Assembly (NCBI GenBank): GCA_947628155.1
Contig: CANQYQ010000002.1
Location: 1-51,365, forward strand
DNA from: an uncultured Clostridia bacterium
Lineage (GTDB): Bacteria; Bacillota; Clostridia; UBA1381
Reading direction: 5' to 3'
Length of the DNA: 51,365 bases
Shown: piece after piece, positions 1-7,748 of the stretch
Position numbering within the stretch: the first letter of the stretch is position 1
How the letters are laid out: each line of letters starts with the position of its first letter
The notes under the pieces: model-generated
Told to the model about the DNA's origin: nothing
Database searches by the model: none
The model's input: only the letters and a program-made list of their open reading frames with translations
Made by a program: the position numbers and the translations under genes

Positions 1-197
1 AGCGCGGGTATATACTCGACGCGCAGGAAGATAGCGGCGACAGCGATACGGAGCAGTCGGATATCGCGGACGATACGGCGGACATTGACGATGCCGCAGC
101 CACAGACGGCGGCGAAGCCGTCGGGGGATCCGACGAGGCGGCGCAGCCGGATGACACGGCCGACACGGATACCGCCGGCGCGGAATCGGCGGAATAA
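1..197 (+). CDS. C-terminal tail of a truncated gene, acidic low-complexity
   Basis: The frame with codons starting at position 3 is open from the window edge to a TAA at 195-197. It reads RGYILDAQEDSGDSD and then a tail made almost only of Asp, Glu, Ala, Thr and Gly. Such acidic Ala/Asp tails are common on intracellular and surface proteins and do not identify a family. The gene begins outside the window, so no function can be given. The reading frame is supported by the strong codon bias and the stop directly before a repeat region. Confidence 0.6.
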   Translation, partial: RGYILDAQEDSGDSDTEQSDIADDTADIDDAAATDGGEAVGGSDEAAQPDDTADTDTAGAESAE

Positions 198-209
198 TCC
201 CCCGCCGCT

Positions 210-420
210 TGTACCGTATAAGATTTCGCTTACGGGAATGCTCTGCTAAGGCCCCTTTGTCAAAGGGGGCTGTCAGCGAAGCTGACTGGGGGATTCCGTA
301 ATTACAATAAATCGCTCAAATATGCGATTTCCTGTACCATTGAATCCCTCCACCATGCTGCGCATGGTCCCCCTCCCTTTAACAAGGGAGGCTAACGCGC
401 TCCGTATACGATTTCGCGAC
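210..420. repeat. Dispersed repeat, copy 1 (MITE-like)
   Basis: This stretch holds the self-complementary block GCCCCTTTGTCAAAGGGGGC, a GGGATTC...AATAAATCG core, CCACCATGCTGCGCATGG (itself an inverted repeat) and CCCTCCCTTTAACAAGGGAGG. The same core recurs at 24950-25058. A diverged form of the 66-bp unit found at 25059-25256 can be seen at about 210-268. The many short palindromes suggest a non-coding dispersed element that folds as RNA or single-stranded DNA. No protein is encoded. Confidence 0.75.
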
Positions 421-434
421 ACTGTTAACAGATT

Positions 435-458
435 GCCGAAAAACCATAGTTTTTCGGC
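435..458 (+). terminator. Hairpin upstream of the small secreted protein
   Basis: GCCGAAAAAC and GTTTTTCGGC form a 10-bp stem with a CATA loop. No run of T follows on the plus strand, so it may be part of the repeat element or a weak terminator for the upstream gene. Confidence 0.35.
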
Positions 459-505
459 GGAGGGGCGTTAGCCCCGATAAAAAGAAAGGATAAAAGGTGA
501 ACATT

Positions 506-748
506 ATGAAAAAAATAATCACAGCCGCAATTGCGGCACTAATTTGCGCGTCCAATTTCACGGCATACGCCGCCGCGGACGCGGTCACATCGGGCACGGG
601 CAGAGACGATGTACGCATCGCCTTGGGCAGTCCGTCGGAGCGATCGGCGAACGGCACTAAGGAGGTATTCACGCTCTCCGACGGCTCGGACGCGATAATC
701 ATCTACAACGAGTGGGGTTACGTCGCCCACGGCTACATAGTACGGTAA
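506..748 (+). CDS. Small secreted protein, BamE/SmpA-like fold suspected
   Basis: The gene encodes 80 residues with a clear signal peptide (MKKIITAAIAALICAS followed by an AYA-type cleavage region near residue 24). The mature part reads GTGRDDVRIALGSPSER followed by short beta-strand-like segments. This resembles the SmpA/BamE-like or lipoprotein 'small outer membrane protein A' fold often seen in secreted Firmicutes proteins; that is a weak resemblance. The ATG at 506 is preferred over the upstream GTG at 497 because AAAGGTGA lies at the right distance before it. It ends 13 bases before the SLH protein gene, so the two are probably co-transcribed and both exported. Confidence 0.7.
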   Translation: MKKIITAAIAALICASNFTAYAAADAVTSGTGRDDVRIALGSPSERSANGTKEVFTLSDGSDAIIIYNEWGYVAHGYIVR

Positions 749-761
749 GGAGGCGGACACG

Positions 762-3554
762 ATGAAAAGAATGAAAAAAATAATCTCGGCCGCATTGGCT
801 GCGTCAATGCTTATCTCCTCCGTAACGGCGTTCGCAAAGCCGCTCGTTCACGTATCGCCATGGGCGTACAACGACGTAAGCGTATTCGAGCAGGAGAATT
901 TGGCCACACCGGCGTTCGATGACATATCCGACTACCGCGTGAACATCACGCGCGGTCAATTCGCGGAGCTTGTCGCAAACGTGCTTGACAAAACCGATTC
1001 ATTGCATTTTTACGGCACGACCAGCAAAATCTTTGACGCGTATGACGATATAGGCGATAACACCTATTACAAAACGCTTATCATATTCGACATCATGACG
1101 GGCGAAATTGAAAAAACGGAAACCGCCGTTTCGGAATACGACCCGAACGTCACATACGAAAAAACCGTTCTGGCGCATTTTTACCCCGACAGGGAGCTTA
1201 CGCGCCAGGAGGCGGCGGCAATCGTGTCCCGCGCGCTGTCGGACACGGCGATACGCAATATCCCGAACAGCAGCGGCAAGGAATTAACGTATGCCGATAC
1301 AGCGCAGATTGCCGACTGGGCATTGGACAGAGTTGCAACGCTTACCACGATGGGACTTATGCGGGGCGTTGACGGAAATCGCTTCGATCCGACCGGCAGC
1401 ATCACAATTGAGCAGGCAATGACCATGCTCTACCGCATGTTCCGTATGATCCCGACCGTGCCAAAGCCGGACGGCGACGGCGTGGACGCGAAAACGGAAA
1501 CGACGATACAGGAATACGATAACGGCTACGTCGAGACAAAGCTTGACAACAAGCTCTATGTAAAGAAGGGCGGCTTGTCAATACCGTTTGACACCGACAT
1601 TTATTCAAATATTTTCTGTGTCACCGCGTCCGACGGCAAAAACTACTGCGTCGCGAAAACGTTTGACAACTCCACGGATCTGTTCAGCGCGGACACCGGC
1701 GAATACATGAAATCCATGCGCGTCATAATGCAGAGCGCGGACAGTGATTATATAATCACGCGCTCGACGAAAAAGGGTCAGTGCGCGTTCGGTCTTTACG
1801 ACTACGCCGGAAACGAGGTCCTGCCGGCGAAATACTCGCTCGCGGAGCTTGATGAGTACCGCGAAACGGGCGGGTTCCCCGACGACAGCTACCAAGCGCC
1901 CGACGGCTGGGTCTACTACGCCGACTGGGAGGACGGCGGTCATATGTACAAGGTCGATTCCAACGGCGAGAACAAGCAGAAGATCTCCGACGAAGACTGC
2001 TACAACATCAGCTATTACGACGGCTGGCTCTACTACCACATTCGCGGCGAGTATGAGGACGACTTATTCTGCATGAAAACCGACGGCACCGACGTTACGA
2101 AGCTGTCCGAGGGCTACTGCGACCGCATCGAAACAGACCTTCTCTACTATGCCGACGGCACCCGCGTAAGCGCGGACGATGAGCAGAACCACCCGTATAT
2201 CCTCTATATCGACGACAGCAACTGCGATACGCTGAAGGATTACTCCGATACGGAGCGTGTGCCCGAGCGCGTGCTCTACCGTCTCACGCACGAGAACGGC
2301 GGCACACAGAAGGAGAAGGTAACGGACATAAGCGTGACCCACCTGACGTTCCTGCCCGCCGAAAAGGGCGGTAAAACCTGGGCGTACTTCCTTGACGCAA
2401 AGCGCTGCTGGAGCGCGGGCGGTCATAAGGAGAACGACTGGGGCTCCTCCCCGCTCTACCGCACCGACGGCGAGGTCGTGGAATGTGTGAACGAGGACGT
2501 GCTTATGGAGGATTTTGGCTTCGTGCTTACTCCCGAGGGCGAAACTCTTATCAATGTCAGAAATGGTCACGAATATGTGTATAACGAACACGGAGGCATG
2601 GAGCGAATAAACTACCGCGAGCATTACATCGCTGACCTGAACCTCAATAAAATTGAGGACTACGACGAGGACAAGTCGATATATCTCAACGACTACCTGA
2701 ACGATAATATTATAAGCTCCGAGATAAGCGCCAATAACAAAACGCTTGAAAACGTCGAAAAGATCCCGAAATTGAGCGACGATAAATACACCGTTTACGA
2801 ACACTCCAAGAGTGTATTGAACAATAGCGAATACGGATACTACACGAGCACCGAGCTTGAGTATTATTATACCGACGCGGCGGGCGAAAAGCACAATTTG
2901 CCCGATATACAGCAAACGTACAACGCTTGCCGGTACGGCGATACGATATACTATTTCCGTAATTCCACGCTGTGCTCATTCGATATGAATACCGGAGAGG
3001 ATACCGTTATCGCGGGAGAGCTGGCCGAACGGAACACTTTGGTTTATGACTACAACCACTCCGGGGTTTACGTATATGATTATTGCAATTTCCCGCTGTC
3101 GAGCAATTCTCCGTCGTCGTGCGGAACCTTCTGCGACAGAGACGGCAACGTCTGGAAATGCGATTTCACCAACGGCGGCGCGATTTCCGAGATCTACCCC
3201 AACGGCAGCACCTCGCGCTACGGCAAGCCTATGTATCTTATAGATGATACCGATGGCAAAACGCTTATAAAAATCGACGCTGACGGCAATTACTCGACCA
3301 TATTGACAGATGTTCACGTAAAATACGCGATATACGTTCCCAACGGCGATAATGATTGCCGGTACGGCTACCTCCGCCAGTATGAGCTTGTCGGCGTCAA
3401 TTATGAGCTTGTCCCGTACGAGTACGACTACGATACATACATGCCGTATTACTACATATATGATCTCCACGGCACATATAAGCCCGAGGTTTACGATAAA
3501 ACAGATGAGTTCTATGACATGGAGGCTAAGCTCAACGATGAGGAAAATCAATAA
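762..3554 (+). CDS. SLH-domain surface protein with Tyr-rich beta-propeller-like repeats
   Basis: This 930-residue protein starts with a signal peptide (MKRMKKIISAALAASMLISS). Three SLH-like helices follow within residues 50-235, marked by NITRGQFAELVANVLD, LTRQEAAAIVSRAL and ITIEQAMTMLYRMF; such domains bind pyruvylated secondary cell wall polymer. Residues from about 380 onward contain DGWVYYADW, DGWLYYHI and repeated Y/W-D-G patterns like the DUF5050 family, which probably folds as a beta-propeller. A perfect TAAGGAGG precedes the ATG by eight bases. It is most likely a wall-anchored sensor or binding protein. Its ligand is unknown, and no catalytic motif was recognised. Confidence 0.85.
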   Translation: MKRMKKIISAALAASMLISSVTAFAKPLVHVSPWAYNDVSVFEQENLATPAFDDISDYRVNITRGQFAELVANVLDKTDSLHFYGTTSKIFDAYDDIGDNTYYKTLIIFDIMTGEIEKTETAVSEYDPNVTYEKTVLAHFYPDRELTRQEAAAIVSRALSDTAIRNIPNSSGKELTYADTAQIADWALDRVATLTTMGLMRGVDGNRFDPTGSITIEQAMTMLYRMFRMIPTVPKPDGDGVDAKTETTIQEYDNGYVETKLDNKLYVKKGGLSIPFDTDIYSNIFCVTASDGKNYCVAKTFDNSTDLFSADTGEYMKSMRVIMQSADSDYIITRSTKKGQCAFGLYDYAGNEVLPAKYSLAELDEYRETGGFPDDSYQAPDGWVYYADWEDGGHMYKVDSNGENKQKISDEDCYNISYYDGWLYYHIRGEYEDDLFCMKTDGTDVTKLSEGYCDRIETDLLYYADGTRVSADDEQNHPYILYIDDSNCDTLKDYSDTERVPERVLYRLTHENGGTQKEKVTDISVTHLTFLPAEKGGKTWAYFLDAKRCWSAGGHKENDWGSSPLYRTDGEVVECVNEDVLMEDFGFVLTPEGETLINVRNGHEYVYNEHGGMERINYREHYIADLNLNKIEDYDEDKSIYLNDYLNDNIISSEISANNKTLENVEKIPKLSDDKYTVYEHSKSVLNNSEYGYYTSTELEYYYTDAAGEKHNLPDIQQTYNACRYGDTIYYFRNSTLCSFDMNTGEDTVIAGELAERNTLVYDYNHSGVYVYDYCNFPLSSNSPSSCGTFCDRDGNVWKCDFTNGGAISEIYPNGSTSRYGKPMYLIDDTDGKTLIKIDADGNYSTILTDVHVKYAIYVPNGDNDCRYGYLRQYELVGVNYELVPYEYDYDTYMPYYYIYDLHGTYKPEVYDKTDEFYDMEAKLNDEENQ

Positions 3555-3654
3555 TGTTCACACCCGCGCGTACCGCCCGATTTACGGCGGCAGCTTCTAC
3601 CGCGCGGCTATGGATATAAACCATTGAAAATATGGCAAAAGGAGATGATGGGAT

Positions 3655-3774
3655 AAAAGGCTAAGGTATAGGTAAAAGGCACGGCCGGTAAAAGGATAAA
3701 AGGGATAAAAGGATTAGGATAAAGGGTTTAGGATAAAGGGTTTAGGATAAAAGGAAACGTATAGGTAAAAGGCG
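3655..3774 (+). repeat. Degenerate short tandem repeats (GGATAAAAGG type)
   Basis: The block repeats short units such as GGATAAAAGG, GGTAAAAGGC and GGATAAAGGGTTTA without forming a reading frame. It lies between the stop of the SLH gene and a strong terminator, and is probably untranslated 3' sequence that expanded by slippage. Confidence 0.6.
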
Positions 3775-3806
3775 AAAAAATCCGCGGCGCAAGCCGCGGA
3801 TTTTTT
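3775..3806 (+). terminator. Intrinsic terminator, bidirectional
   Basis: A14-bp perfect stem formed by AAAAAATCCGCGGC and GCCGCGGATTTTTT encloses a GCAA tetraloop. The flanking A and T runs make it a terminator on both strands. It closes the SLH transcription unit. Confidence 0.85.
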
Positions 3807-3807
3807 A

Positions 3808-3836
3808 TTGACAATAATCAAAAAACGTGCTATAAT
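3808..3836 (+). promoter_or_regulatory. Sigma-A promoter of the left antitoxin-like RNA
   Basis: TTGACA (3808-3813) and TATAAT (3831-3836) are separated by exactly 17 bases. Both hexamers are perfect. There is no downstream reading frame with a ribosome binding site, so it probably makes a small RNA. Confidence 0.8.
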
Positions 3837-3842
3837 ATATTT

Positions 3843-3936
3843 ACATAAAAGGGAAAGACGAGCTGTAAAAACGGTTTGCCGCACTCCGTGATTGTTTATA
3901 AACAACCGTCGAGCTGGTTACTACGGGCGGTTGTTT
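3843..3936 (+). ncRNA. Antitoxin-like small RNA, left (orphan) copy
   Basis: The predicted RNA starts about seven bases after a perfect promoter with GGGAAAGACGAGCTG and a following TAAAAACGG block. It ends in the hairpin AACAACCG...CGGTTGTT followed by TTT. The same 5' block occurs in inverse orientation at about 4368-4402, in the RNA opposite the intact toxin gene. On the minus strand beneath its 3' end lies the C-terminal remnant of a toxin gene. The copy therefore looks like an antitoxin that has lost its target. Confidence 0.65.
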
Positions 3937-3968
3937 TACTGTACATTAGGTGCTAATGCAGCCAATAT
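3936..3968 (-). pseudogene. C-terminal remnant of a type I toxin-like gene
   Basis: Read on the minus strand, this segment gives ILAALAPNVQ and then TAA. The intact small peptide at 4227-4310 ends in ILVALAPNVQ and TAA. Codons further upstream diverge and run into the terminator at 3984-4013, and no start codon with a ribosome binding site is visible. Only the 3' end of the gene survives. Confidence 0.65.
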
Positions 3969-3983
3969 ATAATAAAGACACAG

Positions 3984-4013
3984 AAAATCCGCGGCATAGG
4001 CCACGGATTTTTT
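3984..4013 (+). terminator. Intrinsic terminator
   Basis: AAAATCCGCGGC pairs with GCCACGGATTTT with one mismatch around a loop of four bases, and a T-rich run follows. Its stem resembles the terminator at 3775-3806. Confidence 0.6.
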
Positions 4014-4042
4014 GCTTTTTAATTACATTCCCTTTACATACG

Positions 4043-4071
4043 TTGAATTTTGTCAAAACGCATGTTAGAAT
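4043..4071 (+). promoter_or_regulatory. Putative promoter of the toxin mRNA
   Basis: TTGAAT (4043-4048) and TAGAAT (4066-4071) are 17 bases apart. Transcription would start near 4078, giving the small peptide gene a leader of about 150 bases. Confidence 0.5.
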
Positions 4072-4148
4072 ATCATCAGCGGATTTACAATCCGTCAGGG
4101 AATATCCCGGGAAAAGACGAGAATAAAAACGTAAGGACGGTTACGCCG

Positions 4149-4220
4149 CTCCTCCTGCGCCGGATAAAAGGCTTTCTTGTTCCAAGCATTACTAATGTTT
4201 GAGACTCGAAAAAGGAGGAG
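4149..4220 (+). promoter_or_regulatory. Anti-Shine-Dalgarno and Shine-Dalgarno pair in the toxin leader
   Basis: CTCCTCCT at 4149-4156 is perfectly complementary to AGGAGGAG at 4213-4220, which contains the ribosome binding site of the peptide gene. If they pair, the site is hidden in the full-length mRNA. Sequestration of this kind is typical of type I toxin messages. Confidence 0.6.
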
Positions 4221-4226
4221 ATGCCA

Positions 4227-4310
4227 ATGAATAATTGGTACATCAGGGCAATGTTCGCATTGCTCATGGTAATTTGCATATTGGTCGCTCTCGCGCCCAA
4301 TGTGCAATAA
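4227..4310 (+). CDS. Small hydrophobic peptide, putative type I toxin
   Basis: The gene encodes 27 residues beginning MNNWYIRAMFALL and ending ILVALAPNVQ. Residues 8-23 form one uninterrupted hydrophobic helix, long enough to enter or cross a membrane. GGAGG at 4214-4218 lies eight bases before this ATG; the in-frame ATG at 4221 is too close to it. A convergent small RNA with a perfect promoter overlaps the 3' end. The gene layout (short membrane peptide, long structured leader, antisense RNA sharing the terminator) is that of type I toxin-antitoxin loci. I do not recognise it as a named family such as Fst, TxpA or BsrG. Toxicity is inferred. Confidence 0.7.
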   Translation: MNNWYIRAMFALLMVICILVALAPNVQ

Positions 4311-4311
4311 A

Positions 4312-4405
4312 AAACTAACCGCCCAAAGCCGGTAACTTGGGGCGGTTATAAAACATAAACCCAAGGAGCGGCGAACCGTTTTTACAGCTCGTCTTTTCCT
4401 TTCCT
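4312..4405 (-). ncRNA. Putative antitoxin RNA, antisense to the toxin 3' end
   Basis: On the minus strand a perfect promoter (TTGACA at 4435-4440, TATAAT at 4412-4417) would start an RNA near 4405. It runs through GACGAGCTGTAAAAACGG and stops at the shared hairpin 4317-4347, or just after it inside the toxin stop codon region. The RNA would be about 90-95 bases and complementary to the toxin message from the terminator backward. Its 5' block also resembles the toxin's own leader near 4113-4152. Confidence 0.65.
4317..4347. terminator. Shared bidirectional terminator of toxin and antitoxin RNAs
   Basis: AACCGCCC and GGGCGGTT form the stem, extended by AA/TT pairs. The plus-strand side follows the toxin stop by six bases, and the minus-strand side is followed by a T-rich run. 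Confidence 0.7.
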
Positions 4406-4411
4406 GCAGTT

Positions 4412-4440
4412 ATTATAACACATCTCCCTCTCCCTGTCAA
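4412..4440 (-). promoter_or_regulatory. Sigma-A promoter of the antitoxin RNA
   Basis: Minus-strand TTGACA (4435-4440) and TATAAT (4412-4417) are separated by 17 bases. Both hexamers match the consensus fully, so the antisense RNA should be made more strongly than the toxin message. Confidence 0.8.
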
Positions 4441-4512
4441 GAAAAATCCGCTTTATATCCAAAGCTTTTCCATTGCGCGGCGCGGGCAAAGCTCATGAAT
4501 TACATCCGAACA

Positions 4513-4584
4513 AAATACCGCCGTTAAATTTTCGGCAAATACCGCCGTTAAATTTTCGGCAAATACCGCCGTTAAATTTTCGGC
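4513..4584 (+). repeat. Three perfect 24-bp tandem repeats
   Basis: The unit AAATACCGCCGTTAAATTTT followed by CGGC occurs three times without a mismatch at 4513-4536, 4537-4560 and 4561-4584. The block ends seven bases before the -35 box of the riboflavin promoter. Confidence 0.9.
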
Positions 4585-4590
4585 AGTGTA

Positions 4591-4619
4591 TTGACAAATA
4601 TCCTGTTCGGGTGTAATAT
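4591..4619 (+). promoter_or_regulatory. Promoter of the riboflavin operon
   Basis: TTGACA at 4591-4596 and TAATAT at 4614-4619 are 17 bases apart. The start point would fall just before the FMN riboswitch. Confidence 0.7.
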
Positions 4620-4626
4620 ATAATAT

Positions 4627-4755
4627 ATCTTCGGGGTAATGTGAAATTCATAACCGGCGGTAAACGGCGTAAATGCCGTAAGTCCGCGAGCCTCCCTCGG
4701 GAGGTTGACCCGGTGTAAATCCGGGACCGACGGTAAAGTCCGGACGGAAGAAGAT
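4627..4755 (+). promoter_or_regulatory. FMN riboswitch (RFN element)
   Basis: The conserved RFN parts are present in order: ATCTTCGGGG at the 5' end, a GTGAAATTC segment, a variable stem with CCTCCC...GGGAGG, GACCCGGTGTAAATCCGGGA, then CCGACGGTAAAGTCCGGA and the closing GAAGAAGAT. The outer strands ATCTTC and GAAGAT pair. The element binds flavin mononucleotide and turns the operon off when FMN is plentiful. It lies directly before ribD, which agrees with its known role. Confidence 0.95.
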
Positions 4756-4779
4756 GGCGTTTGTTTTACGCGAATATAT

Positions 4780-4811
4780 CCGCCCCGAAGCAAAACAGGA
4801 GGCGGTTTTTT
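4780..4811 (+). terminator. Riboswitch expression platform overlapping the ribD ribosome binding site
   Basis: CCGCC at 4780-4784 pairs with GGCGG at 4801-4805 and is followed by six T. The 3' arm overlaps AGGAGG (4797-4802), which is the ribosome binding site of ribD ten bases before its ATG. Folding could therefore both end transcription and hide the binding site. Confidence 0.65.
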
Positions 4812-4812
4812 A

Positions 4813-5910
4813 ATGGAAAAATATATGCGCCGCGCGATAGAGCTCGCGAATGGCGGCATAGGATTCGTGAACCCCAATCCGCTCGTCGGCGCGGTGATAG
4901 TGAAAAACGGCAAAATCATCGGCGAGGGATATCATGAGCGCTACGGCTCCTTGCACGCGGAGAGGAACGCGATAAAAAACGCGTCGGAGGACGTTACCGG
5001 CGCGGATATGTTCGTCACGCTCGAACCGTGCTGCCATTACGGCAAAAATCCGCCGTGTACCGACGCGATTATCGAACACGGCATAAAACGCGTTTTTGTC
5101 GGCTCGTCCGACCCGAATCCGCTTGTCGCGGGCAAGGGCGTTGAAATTCTCCGTTCCCACGGGATCGAGGTTATCGAAAACCTCCTGCGCGGCGAATGCG
5201 ATAAATTAAACGACATATTTTTTCACTACATCACGACCCGAACTCCGTATGTGATGCTGAAATCGGCGATCACCGCCGACGGAAAAATCGCCGCGCATAC
5301 GGGCGATTCAAAGTGGGTGACAAACGAAAAATCACGCGGGCACGGGCATTTGCTCAGAAAAAGAGCGGCGGCGATCATGGTCGGTATCAACACCGTCACA
5401 GCCGACGACCCCATGCTTGACTGCCGCGCGGAAAACCCGTCGGATCCGACGCGGATAATATGCGACAGCAAGCTGAAAATCCCGCTTGATTCAAAAATAA
5501 TCAAGACCGCGCGCGAGATCCCGACGTACATCGCATGCGCGGTGGATGATCCCGAAAGGGAGTCGGCGATAATTTCCGCCGGAGCGAAAATAATAAAAGC
5601 GCCGGGAGACGACGGGCGCGTGGATCTAAAGCGGCTCATGCGGATACTTGGCGAAATGAAGATCGACAGCGTCCTCGTCGAAGGCGGCGGCCGGATCCAT
5701 GCGTCGCTCTTAAAATCCGGGTTGGCGAACAAGCTGTATCTTTACATCGCGCCCAAAATCATCGGCGCGGACGGCAAGCCGTCCGTCGCGGAAATGGGAA
5801 TTAAAAAAATGTCGGACGCGGTTATACTGCGAAATCCGCGTATAAGCCGATTTGACGACGATATACTGATCGAATACGACATAGGAGGCGCGGAATGTTC
5901 ACGGGAATAA
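4813..5910 (+). CDS. ribD: Riboflavin biosynthesis deaminase/reductase RibD
   Basis: The 365-residue cytosolic enzyme carries out two steps of riboflavin synthesis: deamination of the pyrimidine from GTP, then NADPH-dependent reduction of its ribose chain. The N-terminal deaminase domain shows HAE at residues 48-50 and EPCCHYGKNPPC at 71-82, the zinc and catalytic site. The C-terminal reductase domain begins near residue 145 (PYVMLKSAITADGKIA) and includes VEGGGRIHASLL. The ATG at 4813 was chosen because it follows AGGAGG and begins the conserved sequence; a longer frame would run into the riboswitch. It overlaps ribE by 16 bases. Confidence 0.97.
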   Translation: MEKYMRRAIELANGGIGFVNPNPLVGAVIVKNGKIIGEGYHERYGSLHAERNAIKNASEDVTGADMFVTLEPCCHYGKNPPCTDAIIEHGIKRVFVGSSDPNPLVAGKGVEILRSHGIEVIENLLRGECDKLNDIFFHYITTRTPYVMLKSAITADGKIAAHTGDSKWVTNEKSRGHGHLLRKRAAAIMVGINTVTADDPMLDCRAENPSDPTRIICDSKLKIPLDSKIIKTAREIPTYIACAVDDPERESAIISAGAKIIKAPGDDGRVDLKRLMRILGEMKIDSVLVEGGGRIHASLLKSGLANKLYLYIAPKIIGADGKPSVAEMGIKKMSDAVILRNPRISRFDDDILIEYDIGGAECSRE

Positions 5911-6524
5911 TTGAGGAAACGGGCGAAATAGTGTCGATCGAGGCGGGCGCAAAATCGTTTAAGCTCACGATACGCGCCGACGTGATTTTCGGCGATTTAA
6001 AAACGGGCGACAGCGTCGCTGTAAACGGCGTATGCCTTACGGCCGCGCAAATAAACGGCAATACGTTCACCGCAGACGTTATGCCGCAGACGGTGCGAAA
6101 CAGCAGCCTCGGCGCGCTGTCGCGCGGCGGCCGCGTGAATCTCGAGCGCGCGATGCTTCTTAACGGACGGTTCGGCGGACATATCGTGCTCGGGCATATC
6201 GACGGCACGGGGAAGATACTGCGCACGCGCCGCGAGGACAACGCGGTTTGGGTAACGATAGCCGCGCCGGAAAATATCACGAAATATATCGCCGACAAAG
6301 GCTCGATAGCCGTGGACGGCATAAGCCTTACGGCGGCGGAGGTGTTCGACGGCGGCTTTTCCGTTTCGATTATCCCGCACACCGGCTCTGAAACGACGCT
6401 TTTGGATAAACGAGCAGGCGATATTGTAAATCTCGAATGCGATATAATCGGGAAATATATTGAAAAGCTGACAAACAATTCCGCCGGAATAACGGAGGAA
6501 TTTCTGCGGAAATATGATTTTTAG
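5895..6524 (+). CDS. ribE: Riboflavin synthase alpha chain
   Basis: This 209-residue protein dismutates two molecules of 6,7-dimethyl-8-ribityllumazine into riboflavin and the pyrimidine precursor. It starts with the hallmark MFTGIIEETGEI and has two lumazine-binding half domains, recognisable by GDSVAVNGVCLTA near residue 37 and the matching GSIAVDGISLTA near residue 136. The length is normal for the family. Its start lies inside the end of ribD, so the two genes are translationally coupled. B. subtilis calls the same gene ribE. Confidence 0.96.
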   Translation: MFTGIIEETGEIVSIEAGAKSFKLTIRADVIFGDLKTGDSVAVNGVCLTAAQINGNTFTADVMPQTVRNSSLGALSRGGRVNLERAMLLNGRFGGHIVLGHIDGTGKILRTRREDNAVWVTIAAPENITKYIADKGSIAVDGISLTAAEVFDGGFSVSIIPHTGSETTLLDKRAGDIVNLECDIIGKYIEKLTNNSAGITEEFLRKYDF

Positions 6525-6537
6525 GAAGTGACGAAAA

Positions 6538-7731
6538 ATGTTTGACACGATAGAACAGGCGATTGAGGACTTAAAGGCGGGGAAAATCATCCTCGTCACC
6601 GACGACGACGACCGCGAAAACGAGGGCGACCTAATATGCGCCGCCAAATACGCGACGACGGAAAACGTAAATTTTATGGCGACATACGCCAAAGGACTTA
6701 TCTGCATGCCGATGAGTTCGGAATACGTAACGCGGCTCGGTCTTCATCAGATGGTCGCGAACAACACCGACAACCACTGTACCGCGTTCACCGAATCGAT
6801 CGACTACTACACCACAACGACCGGCATTTCCGCCGAGGAGCGCGGTATCACGGCGCGCATGTGCGCGGAGAGCGGCGCGAAGCCGGGCGATTTCAGGCGG
6901 CCGGGACACATGTTCCCGCTTGAGGCAAAGCCGGGCGGCGTGCTGGAGCGCAACGGACATACCGAAGCGACGGTGGATCTATTAAAGCTTGCCGGACTTC
7001 CGGCCGTAGGCTTATGCTGTGAGATAATGCGCGCTGACGGCACGATGATGCGGCAGCCGGAAATTACCGAATTTGCGAAGGAGCACAAATTGACGCTCGT
7101 CACGATCCGCGATTTGCAGCATTACCGCCGCCGCACGGACAAATTCATGCAGCGTGTATCAAAGGCGGAGCTGCCGACAAAATACGGCAAATTCGACATC
7201 TACGGATACCGCAACACCATCACCGGCAACCACCATGTCGCGCTCGTCATGGGCGACGTCGCGGACGGCGAAAGCGTGCTGTGCCGCGTCCATTCGGAAT
7301 GTCTCACCGGCGACGTTTTCGGCTCGCTTCGGTGCGACTGCGGCGAACAGCTCGCGAAGGCCATGGAAAACATAGCCAAGGAGGGGCGCGGTATACTTCT
7401 CTACCTCAGGCAGGAGGGACGCGGAATAGGTCTGCTTAATAAAATCAAGGCGTACGATTTGCAGGAGAAAGGCTACGACACCCTGGAAGCAAACGTAAAA
7501 TTAGGCTTTAAACCCGATTTGCGCGATTACAGCGAGGGCGCGCAGATTTTAAAGGATCTGGGCGCGTCGAGGCTTAGGATCATGACGAACAATCCCGAAA
7601 AGATCTCGGACTTGTCCGAATACGGGATCGAGATAGTCGAGCGCGTGCCGATCCAAATCGCGCCGAAAAAGGAAAACATATTTTATCTGAAAACGAAGCA
7701 AACCCGCATGGGACATTTGCTGGATTATTAA
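6538..7731 (+). CDS. ribBA: Bifunctional DHBP synthase / GTP cyclohydrolase II RibBA
   Basis: The 397-residue enzyme supplies both precursors of riboflavin. The N-terminal domain (about residues 1-200) makes 3,4-dihydroxy-2-butanone 4-phosphate from ribulose 5-phosphate; [11 protein letters not shown] is its metal and substrate motif. The C-terminal domain is GTP cyclohydrolase II, with the zinc cysteines in [18 protein letters not shown] and the [10 protein letters not shown] motif. Both halves are complete. It starts 13 bases after ribE behind AGGAAGTGA, and is followed by ribH. Confidence 0.97.
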   Translation: MFDTIEQAIEDLKAGKIILVTDDDDRENEGDLICAAKYATTENVNFMATYAKGLICMPMSSEYVTRLGLHQMVANNTDNHCTAFTESIDYYTTTTGISAEERGITARMCAESGAKPGDFRRPGHMFPLEAKPGGVLERNGHTEATVDLLKLAGLPAVGLCCEIMRADGTMMRQPEITEFAKEHKLTLVTIRDLQHYRRRTDKFMQRVSKAELPTKYGKFDIYGYRNTITGNHHVALVMGDVADGESVLCRVHSECLTGDVFGSLRCDCGEQLAKAMENIAKEGRGILLYLRQEGRGIGLLNKIKAYDLQEKGYDTLEANVKLGFKPDLRDYSEGAQILKDLGASRLRIMTNNPEKISDLSEYGIEIVERVPIQIAPKKENIFYLKTKQTRMGHLLDY

Positions 7732-7748
7732 AAAGGAGGACATAAAAA

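Noticed and set aside
2064-2915. Long minus-strand frame opposite the SLH gene
   Set aside because: It is a shadow of the plus-strand gene: no ribosome binding site, hydrophobic random composition and no known domain.
5997-6707. Minus-strand frames of up to 236 codons across the riboflavin genes
   Set aside because: They run opposite clearly conserved enzymes and have no ribosome binding sites.
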